Below, piece after piece: positions 45,699 through 54,293 of a stretch of 64,000 nucleotides of DNA (within the stretch, counting starts at the first letter, position 1; each line of letters begins with the position of its first letter). The stretch covers positions 248,001-312,000 of the forward strand of contig NZ_FYDL01000001.1 of assembly GCF_900187505.1 (NCBI RefSeq), read 5' to 3'. The notes below the pieces were generated by a model. The model was not told the origin of the DNA, did no database searches, and worked only from the letters and a program-made list of their open reading frames with translations. A program made the translations under genes and the position numbers. The stretch is from Pseudomonas sp. Irchel s3h17 (lineage in GTDB: Bacteria > Pseudomonadota > Gammaproteobacteria > Pseudomonadales > Pseudomonadaceae).

Positions 45699-46805
45699 AT
45701 GCCTATGCTTGTTCGCGCCGCCGTCTTGACCAAATACCTGGACGTCACCCAGAACCTGGGATTCAACCCGCACGACGTCATGGCAGTCGTCGGCCTAAGC
45801 AAGGCTCAGTTGCAAGCCCCCGAATACCGCATTCCCATCGATGCCGCCGTGCGCCTGCTGGAAGATTCGGCCGCCGCCAGCGGTTGCCAGACCGTCGGCC
45901 TGAGCATGGCCGAGTCGCGCCAGCTATCGGACTTCGGCGTGGTCAGCCTGCTGCTCAGCCATCAGCGCACCCTGCGCGAAGCGTTGCAGGTGATGGTGCG
46001 CTACCGTCATCTGATGAACGATTCGCTGGCGATCTTCGTTGAAGACGCCGGCAAGATGGCGATCATTCGTACAGAGATGGTCACCGAATCGCCGATGCCC
46101 AGTCGCCAGGCTACGGAGTTGGCCATCGGCGTGATATTCCGTCTGTGCTCGACCCTGCTCGGCTCGCACTGGCACCCTTACAGCGTCAACTTCATGCACC
46201 AGCCACCGGACAACCTGCACCTGCATCGGCGCCTGTTCGGCTGCAACCTGGAGTTCGGCAGCGAGTTCAACGGCATCGTTTGCTCCGACGCCAGTCTCGA
46301 TATGATCAACCCCAATGCCGACCCGGCCATGGCCCGTTATGCCCAGAGCTACCTTGACTCGCTGCAAAGCCCCGAAGGCACCTCAATGCTGTTCGAAGTG
46401 CGCAAGGCAATCTACCTGCTGTTGCCCATGGGCCGCGCCACCATCGAGCAGATCGCCCAGTCCCAGGGCATGAACGTGCGCACCCTGCAGCGTCGCCTCA
46501 AGGAAGACGGCTGTGCCTTCAACGACCTGATCAATGATGTGCGCCGCGCCTTGGTGCTGCGTTATCTGGAAAACCCCAACAACTCGCTGAGCCACATTGC
46601 CGACATGTTCGGCTTTTCCATGGCGAGTTCCTTTACCCGCTGGTTCATCAACCAGTTCGGCATGCCGCCGGCAGTGTGGCGTAGCGCGCAGCAATCGACC
46701 GACTCCTCCCTCAACGGACGCTGCCGCCCCCAAGCCTTCCTGAGCACACGGCAAAAAAAAACGGCGACTGCTGGTACAGTCGCCGCGGAAAACCGGTGTT
46801 TGTGA
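45699..46805 (+). CDS. AraC-family activator 2
   Basis: This 368-aa protein starts MPMLVRAAVLTKYLDVTQNLG. The N-terminal ligand-type domain is LLLSHQRTLREALQVMVRYRHLMND. The C-terminal HTHs are IEQIAQSQGMNVRTLQRRLKEDG and LSHIADMFGFSMASSFTRWFINQFGMPPAVWR. After PPAVWR, where most relatives end, about 40 further residues run through a terminator hairpin. Start 45699 is chosen for AGGGAAG upstream; in-frame starts at 45663 and 45489 exist. It is preceded by element b. Confidence 0.88.
   Translation: MPMLVRAAVLTKYLDVTQNLGFNPHDVMAVVGLSKAQLQAPEYRIPIDAAVRLLEDSAAASGCQTVGLSMAESRQLSDFGVVSLLLSHQRTLREALQVMVRYRHLMNDSLAIFVEDAGKMAIIRTEMVTESPMPSRQATELAIGVIFRLCSTLLGSHWHPYSVNFMHQPPDNLHLHRRLFGCNLEFGSEFNGIVCSDASLDMINPNADPAMARYAQSYLDSLQSPEGTSMLFEVRKAIYLLLPMGRATIEQIAQSQGMNVRTLQRRLKEDGCAFNDLINDVRRALVLRYLENPNNSLSHIADMFGFSMASSFTRWFINQFGMPPAVWRSAQQSTDSSLNGRCRPQAFLSTRQKKTATAGTVAAENRCL
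46753..46784 (-). terminator. Terminator for the leftward YeiH transcript, inside the AraC 3' end
   Basis: GGCGACTG (46763-46770) pairs with CAGTCGCC (46777-46784). On the minus strand it is followed by a run of nine T. It would end the yeiH transcript, but it lies inside the last 18 codons of the AraC gene, so the two convergent transcripts overlap. Confidence 0.75.
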
Positions 46806-46881
46806 CACCGGTCGAGAGCCTCACTGTAACGAGGAGCCAACCCAGTGAAGCCCTGCCATAAAACCTATGGGAGGCCTGTAT

Positions 46882-47892
46882 TCAAAGGCCCCAGCGCAGC
46901 AACAACAGCACCAGCACAACGAGGAACACCGTCTCGCCCACCATCAGCAGGATCGGCTTGATCCCGACCGCCACCAACTCCTTGAGCCGTGTTTTCATGC
47001 CCAGGGCGCTGATGGAAATCACCAGGCACCAGCGCGACAGTTCGTTGACCGATCCTTGCACCGCAGGCGTCACCCAGCCGGTGCTGTTGATACACGCCAG
47101 AGCCAGAAAACCAACGGCAAACCACGGCAACAACGGCGGCCGTTTACCCGTCGGATCGGCGCCCTGCATGCGGGTGATCATCGCGGCGGTGACGATCACC
47201 GGCAACAGCATGGCGACCCGCATCAGCTTGACCACCGTGGCCGTGTCGCCGGTCTCGGTCGACATGCTGTAGCCAGCGCCGACCACCTGGGCCACATCGT
47301 GAATGGTCGCGCCGAGGAACACCCCGGCCACCTGCGGCGACAACGCCAGCCAGTTGGCGATCATCGGGTACACGATCATCGCCAGGGTGGAGAGCGCCGA
47401 AACACCGATGACGGTGAACAACGTCGCGCGTTCTTTCTGCGGATGGTTGGGCAGCGCCGCCGCCAGCGCCAATGCCGCCGAGGCGCCACAGATTGCCGTC
47501 GCCCCGCCGGTGAGCATGCCGAACAAGCGCTGAAAGCCCAGGGCCTTGGCCGCGACTACGGACACGCCGATGGTCACTACCACCAGAATCACCACCAGCG
47601 CAATTGGCCTCCAGCCCAGCGCCGCCATTTGCTCGAGGGTGATGCGCATCCCCAGCAGCGCCACGCCGATGCGCAACACCGTGCGCGCAGTGAACTCGAT
47701 GCCGGCTTTGCAGGCGCCGTCATCGGCCAGGAAATTCAGGGCCATGCCCAATAGCAAGGCGAACAACATGACCGGCGCACCGTAGTGCTCGGACAGAAAC
47801 GACGCAGCGGCCGCCACGATCAGACTGACGATAAAACCCGGGGCCAACTCGCGCGTGCGACTATGGATGCGGGTGAAAGCAATGGCGCTCAT
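46882..47892 (-). CDS. YeiH-family putative sulfate exporter
   Basis: This 336-aa protein has about 10 hydrophobic segments. Family motifs are LLGMALNFLADDGACKAGIEFTARTVLRIGVALLGMRIT, GGATAICGASAALALAAALP and GVFLGATIHDVAQVVGAGYS. This is the UPF0324/YeiH family, annotated as sulfate or sulfite-related exporters. Its place next to TauD-type enzymes suggests export of a released inorganic anion. ATG 47892 overlaps the stop of a small upstream frame (ATGA). Confidence 0.85.
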   Translation of the reverse strand: MSAIAFTRIHSRTRELAPGFIVSLIVAAAASFLSEHYGAPVMLFALLLGMALNFLADDGACKAGIEFTARTVLRIGVALLGMRITLEQMAALGWRPIALVVILVVVTIGVSVVAAKALGFQRLFGMLTGGATAICGASAALALAAALPNHPQKERATLFTVIGVSALSTLAMIVYPMIANWLALSPQVAGVFLGATIHDVAQVVGAGYSMSTETGDTATVVKLMRVAMLLPVIVTAAMITRMQGADPTGKRPPLLPWFAVGFLALACINSTGWVTPAVQGSVNELSRWCLVISISALGMKTRLKELVAVGIKPILLMVGETVFLVVLVLLLLRWGL

Positions 47893-48050
47893 GGCGCGGA
47901 CTCCTCGGAAACGATGACGATGAACGCCTGGCCGTCAATGATCTCGACCAGGTAGTGGGTGACTTTGACTTGGGTGGAATTGAGCAGGTAGCCGCTCGCG
48001 ATCACTTTCACGCAGTGCTTCGCATATGGCTCCCGGCAGCCTTTAGGCAA
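47889..48050 (-). CDS. Small ORF translationally coupled to yeiH (tentative)
   Basis: A 53-codon frame from TTG 48050 reads LPKGCREPYAKHCVKVIASGYLLN ... VEIIDGQAFIVIVSEESAP. It ends in TGA overlapping the yeiH ATG. The pattern of hydrophobic residues and ATGA coupling look real, but the start codon is weak and I know no family. It may be a relic of a longer gene. Confidence 0.35.
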   Translation of the reverse strand: MPKGCREPYAKHCVKVIASGYLLNSTQVKVTHYLVEIIDGQAFIVIVSEESAP

Positions 48051-48084
48051 GCTGCGCGCCGCCCTTCAGGCAATCGGCCACGAC

Positions 48085-48252
48085 CTACGCGTCGAAGCCG
48101 CAGCACCGGGCGATTGCCGACAACGTCTCGCGGCGACCCAAATCCTCGCCATTCTGGAAGTACGCCGCGAACAGCCGCTCAAGCAAGGTCTCACGCTGGG
48201 CAGCACTACCCCGCGCGCCGGCACACTCCAGCAGACGATGGGCGCGCAGATT
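48085..48252 (-). pseudogene. FrnE/DsbA-like oxidoreductase C-terminal fragment
   Basis: NLRAHRLLECAGARGSAAQRETLLERLFAAYFQNGEDLGRRETLSAIARCCGFDA matches, in layout, the helical region of FrnE-type DsbA proteins (NSxxAHRL ... AYFxxGxDI ... LxxIAxxxGxD). The thioredoxin-like N-terminal part is missing, cut at the end of the MFS gene. Confidence 0.65.
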
Positions 48253-49583
48253 CACAACTTCACCGCTAACCCAGCTTCGTTGACTGGCTCGGAAACGCTG
48301 TGACTCTGGAGGCGGGCGATATCTCTGTGGTAATGACACTTGGCATAAAAGAACACTGCCGCCGCCGCGAGGCTAACCAGTGGCACCAATTGAAACGCGG
48401 CATGCAGGCCAATGAGATCGGACACTCGGCCCGTTATGAACGGCCCCGGCGCCAGCCCCAGCAGGTTGTTGGCCAGGGTCAGCGTGGCGAACGCCGAGCC
48501 GTGGACCGAGTAATGGGTCAGGTTGGCAACCATCGCGCCGCTAGGGCCGGTAGTACCCGTGGCAATCAGCATGCCCAGACAGATCAGCAGCAGTTGCACC
48601 GGCCCCGCCTGCAAGGCAAAAGCCGCCGACAGCAAAAGGCAACTGCCCAGGCAAAACGCGATGGCCAGGCTGACCTTGCGCTCCGGCGAGTGGCGACACA
48701 GCCGATCGCTGAGCATGCCGCACAGAATCATCCCCACACCGCTGCACAGCACGATGCTCGCCGCCATACCGCCGGCCTTGTCCGTGGGCATCTCGTAATA
48801 GCGGTTGAGGTAGCTGGGAATCCACACCATCACCGTGCCGCCGACGAACAACTGCAAGCCGCTGGCGACATAGGTCGCCACCACCGAACGGCTGGACCAC
48901 AGCGTGCGTAGCGGACGCTTGACCGCAGCCGTTGCCTTGTTCGCCACTTGCGCGCGACGTTGCGGAGCAATGCGTGCTTCCTTGACGATGAGTGGATACA
49001 ACGCCGCCAGCACCAGGCCAAACAAAGCCATGCCGGCGAACGACCAGCGCCAGCCCAACTTGGCGGCGATGGCACCGCCCAGAGCCATCCCCAGGACAGC
49101 GCCGAACAAGCCGCCGGCCATGAAGGCACTGGTCAGGGTAGCGCGCATGTGTTTGGGGAACACCGAAATCACCACGGCGATGCCCACGCTGCCGTAGGCC
49201 GCCTCACCGACGCCGACCATGAAGCGTGCGATGAACATCTGTTGATAATCCTGCGCCAAGGCGCAGCCGAGGGTGGCCACACTCCAGAGCAGCGCCATCA
49301 ACGCCAGGCTTTTGACCCGGCCGAAGCGGTCGGCCATCAACGACAACGGGAACGTCAGCAGGCCCACCATCAGGGCCACAATGCCGCTGAGCAGACCGAG
49401 CTGACCGTCACTCAGCGCCCACTCACTCTTGAGCAGCGGAAACACCGCGTTCAATACCTGACGGGACATGTAATCGGAAATCAACAGGCCGAACGTCAGT
49501 GCAAAGACGATCCAGGCATATTGGCGCGCAACGCCGACTCCACCGGAGTCGTCATCGTCGGCGGCGGTTGGGTGAAAGGCCAT
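48252..49583 (-). CDS. MFS transporter, organic-acid importer type
   Basis: This 443-aa protein has 12 predicted spans. LLISDYMSRQVLNAVFPLLKSEWALSDGQLGLLSG and SLMADRFGRVKSLALMALLWS are typical of spinster-like and aromatic-acid MFS carriers. FMVGVGEAAYGSVGIAVVISVFP contains the glycine-rich helix. It lies in the catabolic block on the minus strand, with yeiH downstream, and probably imports the pathway substrate. Confidence 0.87.
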   Translation of the reverse strand: MAFHPTAADDDDSGGVGVARQYAWIVFALTFGLLISDYMSRQVLNAVFPLLKSEWALSDGQLGLLSGIVALMVGLLTFPLSLMADRFGRVKSLALMALLWSVATLGCALAQDYQQMFIARFMVGVGEAAYGSVGIAVVISVFPKHMRATLTSAFMAGGLFGAVLGMALGGAIAAKLGWRWSFAGMALFGLVLAALYPLIVKEARIAPQRRAQVANKATAAVKRPLRTLWSSRSVVATYVASGLQLFVGGTVMVWIPSYLNRYYEMPTDKAGGMAASIVLCSGVGMILCGMLSDRLCRHSPERKVSLAIAFCLGSCLLLSAAFALQAGPVQLLLICLGMLIATGTTGPSGAMVANLTHYSVHGSAFATLTLANNLLGLAPGPFITGRVSDLIGLHAAFQLVPLVSLAAAAVFFYAKCHYHRDIARLQSHSVSEPVNEAGLAVKL

Positions 49584-49677
49584 GCAGCCTCCTCAATGTC
49601 TTGGTTTTATTGTTGTTATCAAGCGTGCAGCCGTACGGCGAGCGATAGTGTCTTCAATGCCCGTACGCGGGTGCATC

Positions 49678-49825
49678 TACATGGCCAGGGCCATGGTGTC
49701 GAACGGCAGAACGTTCTTGAGCAGGGATTCGGCGGTCAGGGTGCAACTGTCCTGCACGCGGTGGATGAAGTTGAACCGATTCGGGCTATCGAAACAGCCA
49801 TCGATGCCGCTCCAGGCGTGGGGTT
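49678..49825 (-). pseudogene. Unidentified gene tail
   Basis: A minus-strand frame reads IDGCFDSPNRFNFIHRVQDSC and ends SLLKNVLPFDTMALAM. It looks like the C-terminus of a protein, but no family is recognised. It abuts the hydrolase N-terminal relic at 49826 in another frame. Confidence 0.35.
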
Positions 49826-49906
49826 GAATGCATCAGGGTCATCGGCATCGACGTGCCGCGTTGCGGCGAGCGGTTGACCAATGCGCATTGCCGTGTGTGT
49901 CTCCAT
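49826..49906 (-). pseudogene. N-terminal relic of the epoxide-hydrolase-like gene
   Basis: METHTAMRIGQPLAATRHVDADDPDAFN corresponds to the first residues of the hydrolase at 42989-44089 (AMRIGQPLAAMEQVDADDPDAFN), with the same GGAGGTAGAT ribosome site. After DAFN similarity ends. It belongs to a duplicated and decayed block. Confidence 0.82.
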
Positions 49907-50016
49907 TATCTACCTCCATCTATTCTCGGTTGACGGCCTGAAGGTAGCCCTGACAGGGTGCCCCGCACTAAGCTTTTCAGGACACAATCTTGCGAAACTG
50001 GGACATGATGAAAAGC

Positions 50017-50325
50017 ATGTCTACCTGACGCGAAGTGTCGGCCTTACCCACTATGCGCAGGTGGCCCGTTCAGTGGGCTCGATCCATTTCGTATGCTGCG
50101 GCTGGCCAAGCTGCCGGCCAGTGTCTTCGCCGATCCGAATGCGATTCGGATGGTTGGCTGCTGGAGGAGTCCTATCGCCTGTCCGGCCGAGAGGCCTTCG
50201 GACTGTTGCTCGCGGAATCGAGACATGTTTCCGACGTTGGCATGCTAGCGCTGCTCATCCGCCAAGAACCAACCACTCCGCGCAGCCTTGCACTCTTGCG
50301 CTGGCGATATGCGGTCGCGTAACCG
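50017..50325 (+). pseudogene. N-terminal relic of AraC activator 1
   Basis: Base-level similarity to 44197-44490 continues from ATGTCTACC through LSGREAFGLLLAESRHVSDVGMLALLIRQEP. A missing base after the third codon creates a stop, and further small deletions follow. The sequence ends directly at element c (50327). It is clearly a dead duplicate. Confidence 0.85.
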
Positions 50326-50326
50326 G

Positions 50327-50394
50327 CGTCCCAACACGCGAAGAAATTGTCCCGCAATGCCCATGGCGTCGCTCGAGTGCAATCTATTATGGGC
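50327..50394 (+). promoter_or_regulatory. AraC-type operator/promoter element, copy c
   Basis: CGTCCC (50327) and TGTCCC (50348) lie 21 bp apart, then CCCATGGCGTCGC and -10 TATTAT near 50385. The downstream leader (CTGCTCTGCTGATA, CCGGATACAC) also matches copy b. It drives dioxygenase 2, with a leader of about 170 nt. Confidence 0.75.
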
Positions 50395-50566
50395 CCGCGC
50401 CCCCCCTGCTCTGCTGATACAGGCCAGAAAATCCGCCGGATACACCTATCCCGCCCTGCCGCACCAGCACAGATTGGATTAACAATAACAAGCGCCGCCG
50501 TGAATCAAGGCACGACTTCACCTGCCACGCCCACGGCCCGGCCATTACCATCGGAATGGAGACGGA

Positions 50567-51424
50567 ATGCGAGTCGAACAACTGACCTGTGCCATAGGCG
50601 CGGAGCTGCTCAACGTGAATCTTGGCGACGCCGTGCGCGATGACGGCCTGTTCAATGAAATTTACGCGGCACTATTGAAATACAAGGTGCTGTTCCTGCG
50701 TGACCAGGATCTGGCCAAGCTCTCACGTCGCGACCACGAAGCCTTTGCCCTGCGCCTCGGCCAGCTTGAAACCCATCCGATGCTCCCCAGCCACCCGGAC
50801 GCTCCCGGTCTCGTGCAGATTTACAAGACCCCAGAACATCCGGCGGATCGCTACGAGAATGCATGGCACTGCGATGCCACCTGGCGCGAGTCGCCTCCGA
50901 TGGGCGCCGTACTGCGTTGTATCGAATGCCCTCCGACCGGTGGCGACACCATGTGGGCCAACATGGTGCTGGCTTATGACAACCTGCCAATCGACGTGAA
51001 GCAGGAAATCGACAGCCTGATCGCCAACCACAGTTTCAATTCTTCTTTTGCCGCCGCCATGCCAAAGGAAAAGCGCTTGGCGATGAAGGCTCAATATCCG
51101 GATGCCGAGCACCCGGTAGTGCGTACCCATCCCGAAACCGGCGAGAAGGTACTATTCGTCAATGCCTACGCAACGCATTTCGTGAATTACCACAGCCAGG
51201 GACGTGTCCGTGTCGGCCAGGACTACAACCAAACAGGCGTCGACCTGCTGAAGTACCTGATTAGCCAGGCCTACAACCCCGAGTACCAGGTCCGTTGGCG
51301 CTGGAAGAACAACAGCGTGGCGATATGGGATAACCGCTGCACCCAGCACTATGCAGTGATGGACTACCCGCCCTGCCATCGCAAGATGGAGCGCGCGGCC
51401 ATCATCGGCGACAAACCCTACTGA
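50567..51424 (+). CDS. TauD/TfdA-family Fe(II)/2-oxoglutarate dioxygenase 2
   Basis: This 285-aa paralogue of the enzyme at 39514 has iron ligands HCD in NAWHCDATWRESPPMGAVL, the distal His in TQHYAVMDY and Arg in HRKMERAAIIG. It shares GGDTMWANMVLAYDNLP and EHPVVRTHPETGEKVLFVN with copy 1, but differs in the substrate-lid region. GGAGACGGA precedes ATG 50567. The two enzymes may handle related substrates or sequential steps. Confidence 0.9.
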   Translation: MRVEQLTCAIGAELLNVNLGDAVRDDGLFNEIYAALLKYKVLFLRDQDLAKLSRRDHEAFALRLGQLETHPMLPSHPDAPGLVQIYKTPEHPADRYENAWHCDATWRESPPMGAVLRCIECPPTGGDTMWANMVLAYDNLPIDVKQEIDSLIANHSFNSSFAAAMPKEKRLAMKAQYPDAEHPVVRTHPETGEKVLFVNAYATHFVNYHSQGRVRVGQDYNQTGVDLLKYLISQAYNPEYQVRWRWKNNSVAIWDNRCTQHYAVMDYPPCHRKMERAAIIGDKPY

Positions 51425-51482
51425 CCAGTAAGTCGGCCCAGAGCCAGAGACGCTTTCGAGCGTCTCCTTTAGGTCGACGGAT

Positions 51483-52607
51483 CTACGAACCCAGAGGCGA
51501 TTCACTGCACGACTCATGTGCGAAAAGCGTCACGGAAGCACGCAGCTTGTTGCCGCCGAAAACACACATCTTTTCGAACGCCTCGTGGCTGACGGGAAGA
51601 TGCTGGCAGTCGAGTGCCTGACGGTGCTGACTGTGATCGACATCCGGATCATGCAGGTAGACGAATTCTTCATCGTAGTCGGTGACGATGACCCAGTGCG
51701 GGGCTTTCGAGCGAGTCAGGCGGTAACTGCTGATCAGTACCAAGGGTTGGCCGCCGGCCTCCAGCGCCAGTGGCAGGTCCAGTTGGTTGCTACTGACCTG
51801 CTCCACATCACTGTGCTGGAGTTCACTGCAGAACGCTTCATGTACCAGGCGCATCACCTCCTTCTTGTGTTCGTTACGCACGCCGTCGAGAAACAGCGGA
51901 CCTGCAACGCTGACTTGCAGGCGCACTCGAAATCCTCGGCGCCAGGCCGCCAGTGCCAGGCCTTGTGGGCTGCAACCGCCGTGGCCCGACGTCATGAACA
52001 CCGTCGTGGCTTCACGCCAGATCTGCAGCTCGTCCCTGCGCCGTATCACACGTTCAGGCTGTAACGCGCTCATGGCCATCAACAGGCAGGCCGGTCCGCA
52101 GGTAAATTCAGTGGTCTGTGGGTAATAGGGAACCTGGAATTCGCGGTTGTCCCGACGCTGCACAATACGTTTCTCCAACCGCAGCGCCGGCACATGGTCT
52201 TCGTAGTAATCGTTGACCACGGCGAAACGCCGGTACCCATGGCGCTCGTAAAGACCGATGGCGACCGGATTGTCCGGACGGACTTCCAGTCGCAGGTAGG
52301 CGCAGTCGTGTGCGCGGGCACAGTCTTGCGCCTGGTCCAGCAACTGCTTTCCCAGGCCCAGGCCACGACTGTGGGTGGCGATAGCGATGGAATACAGGCG
52401 CGCCAGGGAGGTGCCGCGATGGAACAGGACCAGGCAGTAGCCCATCAGTTGGCTGCCCACTTGCGCAACGATCAGGCTGGCATGGGCCCGGCTGATCATC
52501 CACTGAAAGCTGCGCGGCGTCAGTCGATCAGAGGTAAAGCACTGGTTCTCCAGTTCCAGCAGAGACTTCAGGTCATCCTGTGTGGCTTTACGAAATAACA
52601 GGGTCAT
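51483..52607 (-). CDS. GNAT acetyltransferase fused to C39-like peptidase domain
   Basis: This 374-aa protein has an N-terminal GNAT domain, residues about 1-145 (IATHSRGLGLGKQLLDQAQDCARAH). The second domain starts VPYYPQTTEFTCGPACLLMAMSAL, a papain-like C39-type active-site Cys, with the His in KAPHWVIVTDYDEEFVYLHDPD. It is divergent from a RimK/RLAN ATP-grasp ligase, a known association thought to make and trim or acetylate peptide-like tags or metabolites. The start at 52607 matches the GNAT edge. Confidence 0.88.
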   Translation of the reverse strand: MTLLFRKATQDDLKSLLELENQCFTSDRLTPRSFQWMISRAHASLIVAQVGSQLMGYCLVLFHRGTSLARLYSIAIATHSRGLGLGKQLLDQAQDCARAHDCAYLRLEVRPDNPVAIGLYERHGYRRFAVVNDYYEDHVPALRLEKRIVQRRDNREFQVPYYPQTTEFTCGPACLLMAMSALQPERVIRRRDELQIWREATTVFMTSGHGGCSPQGLALAAWRRGFRVRLQVSVAGPLFLDGVRNEHKKEVMRLVHEAFCSELQHSDVEQVSSNQLDLPLALEAGGQPLVLISSYRLTRSKAPHWVIVTDYDEEFVYLHDPDVDHSQHRQALDCQHLPVSHEAFEKMCVFGGNKLRASVTLFAHESCSESPLGS

Positions 52608-52699
52608 AGGGCCGCCGTAAAAGTTGCGTAACGAAACGAGACTTTTTAAAAGCATCGTGCTTAATAGATAAGGACTTGTTCTCCAACGGACCTTTTCAT

Positions 52700-54286
52700 A
52701 TGTCAGCGGTACAGGGCGGCTTGCGTGAAGTATCAGAGCAAAATCGGTTAGCGGCAATATCAAACCTGACTTATTTAGCGGGCGCATCAAGAAGGTCCAG
52801 CCAGGTGATTATTATTGTTGAGCGAAAAGAAGACTGGGCCTCTTACTTCCCCTCGGAGGACGTGATGAGTGCACAGGAGTACCTGGAGCAACCCCTTGAG
52901 ATCGACGCTGGCAAGCGCGTTCAAGTGATTAATCTGTGTCGAAGCTATAAGTACTTGGGGCACGGTTACTACTGCTCACTGCTGGCCGAGGCACGCGACC
53001 ATAACGTTATTCCGTCCGTGCGCACTATCAGCGAACTGACCAAAAAGTCGCTGTATAGCCTGGCACTGGATGATCTTGGTAAAACGCTGGACAAAGCACT
53101 GAACAAGCACATTTACAGTAATACCGATGGATTTACCCTGACGTTGTACTTCGGTAAAACCAATCTCGAACCGTTACAGGAACTGGCACGACAAATTTTC
53201 GAAATCTTCCCGTGCCCTATCCTCTTGGTAGAGTTCCGCAAAAGTCATAGTTGGCGCATCGACGGAATAAAGTCCGGGGTCTTGCAAAAGTTACGCGAAG
53301 ATCAGGAAGACTCATTTGCCAATTCGCTGGACAGTTTCAGTCGCAAGGTCTGGCGAGTACCGCGCTCCCCCCGCGTGGCCCGTTATGACCTGGCCATCTT
53401 GCACGACCCGCAAGAGGCATTGCCGCCTTCCAATGCCAAGGCACTGGACAGCTTTATCCGGGTTGGCAAAGGGTTGGGCATTGATGTCGATCTGATCGAA
53501 AAGAAAGACTATTCACGAATCGCCGAGTACGACGCCCTGCTGATTCGCGAAACCACCAGCGTGGATAACCATACTTACCGCTTCGCCAAGAAAGCGGAAA
53601 GCGAAGGCCTGGTGGTAATGGATGACCCCGCTTCCATCCTGCGCTGTACCAACAAGGTGTACCTGACCGACCTGCTCAAAAGCCATCAACTGGGTATGCC
53701 GGCGACCGAGATTCTCTACAAGGAACGACCGGAAGACTTCGAGCGCGTCGGTGAACGCCTGGGCTTTCCATTGGTACTGAAGATTCCCGACGGCTGTTTC
53801 TCCCGGGGCGTGATCAAGGTCGAAAGCCAGCAAGCCCTGCTGGAGGCCACCTCAGAACTGTTCGAACACTCGGTGTTGTTGCTCGCGCAGGAGTTCTTTT
53901 ACACCGAGTACGACTGGCGCATCGGCGTGCTCAACCGCAAACCGATTTTCGCCTGCCAGTACTTCATGTCCAAGGGTCACTGGCAGATCTACAACCACAA
54001 GGCCAAGGGCCAGGACATTAACGGCGAATGCCGCACCCTGGCGGTCCATGAGGCGCCCCGCGCGGTCGTCGAGTTGGCGGTCAAGACCGCCAACCTGATT
54101 GGCGACGGCTTGTACGGCGTCGACCTGAAGCAATCGGGCGACAAGGTGGTGGTGATCGAAGTGAACGACAACCCCAACCTCGATGCAGGTATCGAAGACG
54201 CGTACCTGCAGGACGACCTCTACGCACTGGTGCTGGAAGAGTTCGTTCGCCGCCTTGAGTTGAAGCGGCGCGGCCAGGCCTGGTGA
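52700..54286 (+). CDS. RimK-like ATP-grasp ligase with N-terminal RLAN domain
   Basis: This 528-aa protein begins, after a short leader, with the RLAN domain (SQVIIIVERKEDWASYFPSEDVMSAQEYL, CRSYKYLGHGYYCSLLAEARDHNVIPSV). From about residue 300 a RimK-type ATP-grasp follows (FPLVLKIPDGCFSRGVIKVE, DWRIGVLNRKPIFACQYFM, VVVIEVNDNPNLDAG). It would join amino acids to a carboxylate using ATP. The start ATG 52700 is uncertain, as the ribosome site is weak. The 92-bp gap to the divergent GNAT/C39 gene probably holds shared promoters. Confidence 0.88.
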   Translation: MSAVQGGLREVSEQNRLAAISNLTYLAGASRRSSQVIIIVERKEDWASYFPSEDVMSAQEYLEQPLEIDAGKRVQVINLCRSYKYLGHGYYCSLLAEARDHNVIPSVRTISELTKKSLYSLALDDLGKTLDKALNKHIYSNTDGFTLTLYFGKTNLEPLQELARQIFEIFPCPILLVEFRKSHSWRIDGIKSGVLQKLREDQEDSFANSLDSFSRKVWRVPRSPRVARYDLAILHDPQEALPPSNAKALDSFIRVGKGLGIDVDLIEKKDYSRIAEYDALLIRETTSVDNHTYRFAKKAESEGLVVMDDPASILRCTNKVYLTDLLKSHQLGMPATEILYKERPEDFERVGERLGFPLVLKIPDGCFSRGVIKVESQQALLEATSELFEHSVLLLAQEFFYTEYDWRIGVLNRKPIFACQYFMSKGHWQIYNHKAKGQDINGECRTLAVHEAPRAVVELAVKTANLIGDGLYGVDLKQSGDKVVVIEVNDNPNLDAGIEDAYLQDDLYALVLEEFVRRLELKRRGQAW

Positions 54287-54293
54287 GCGGTTT

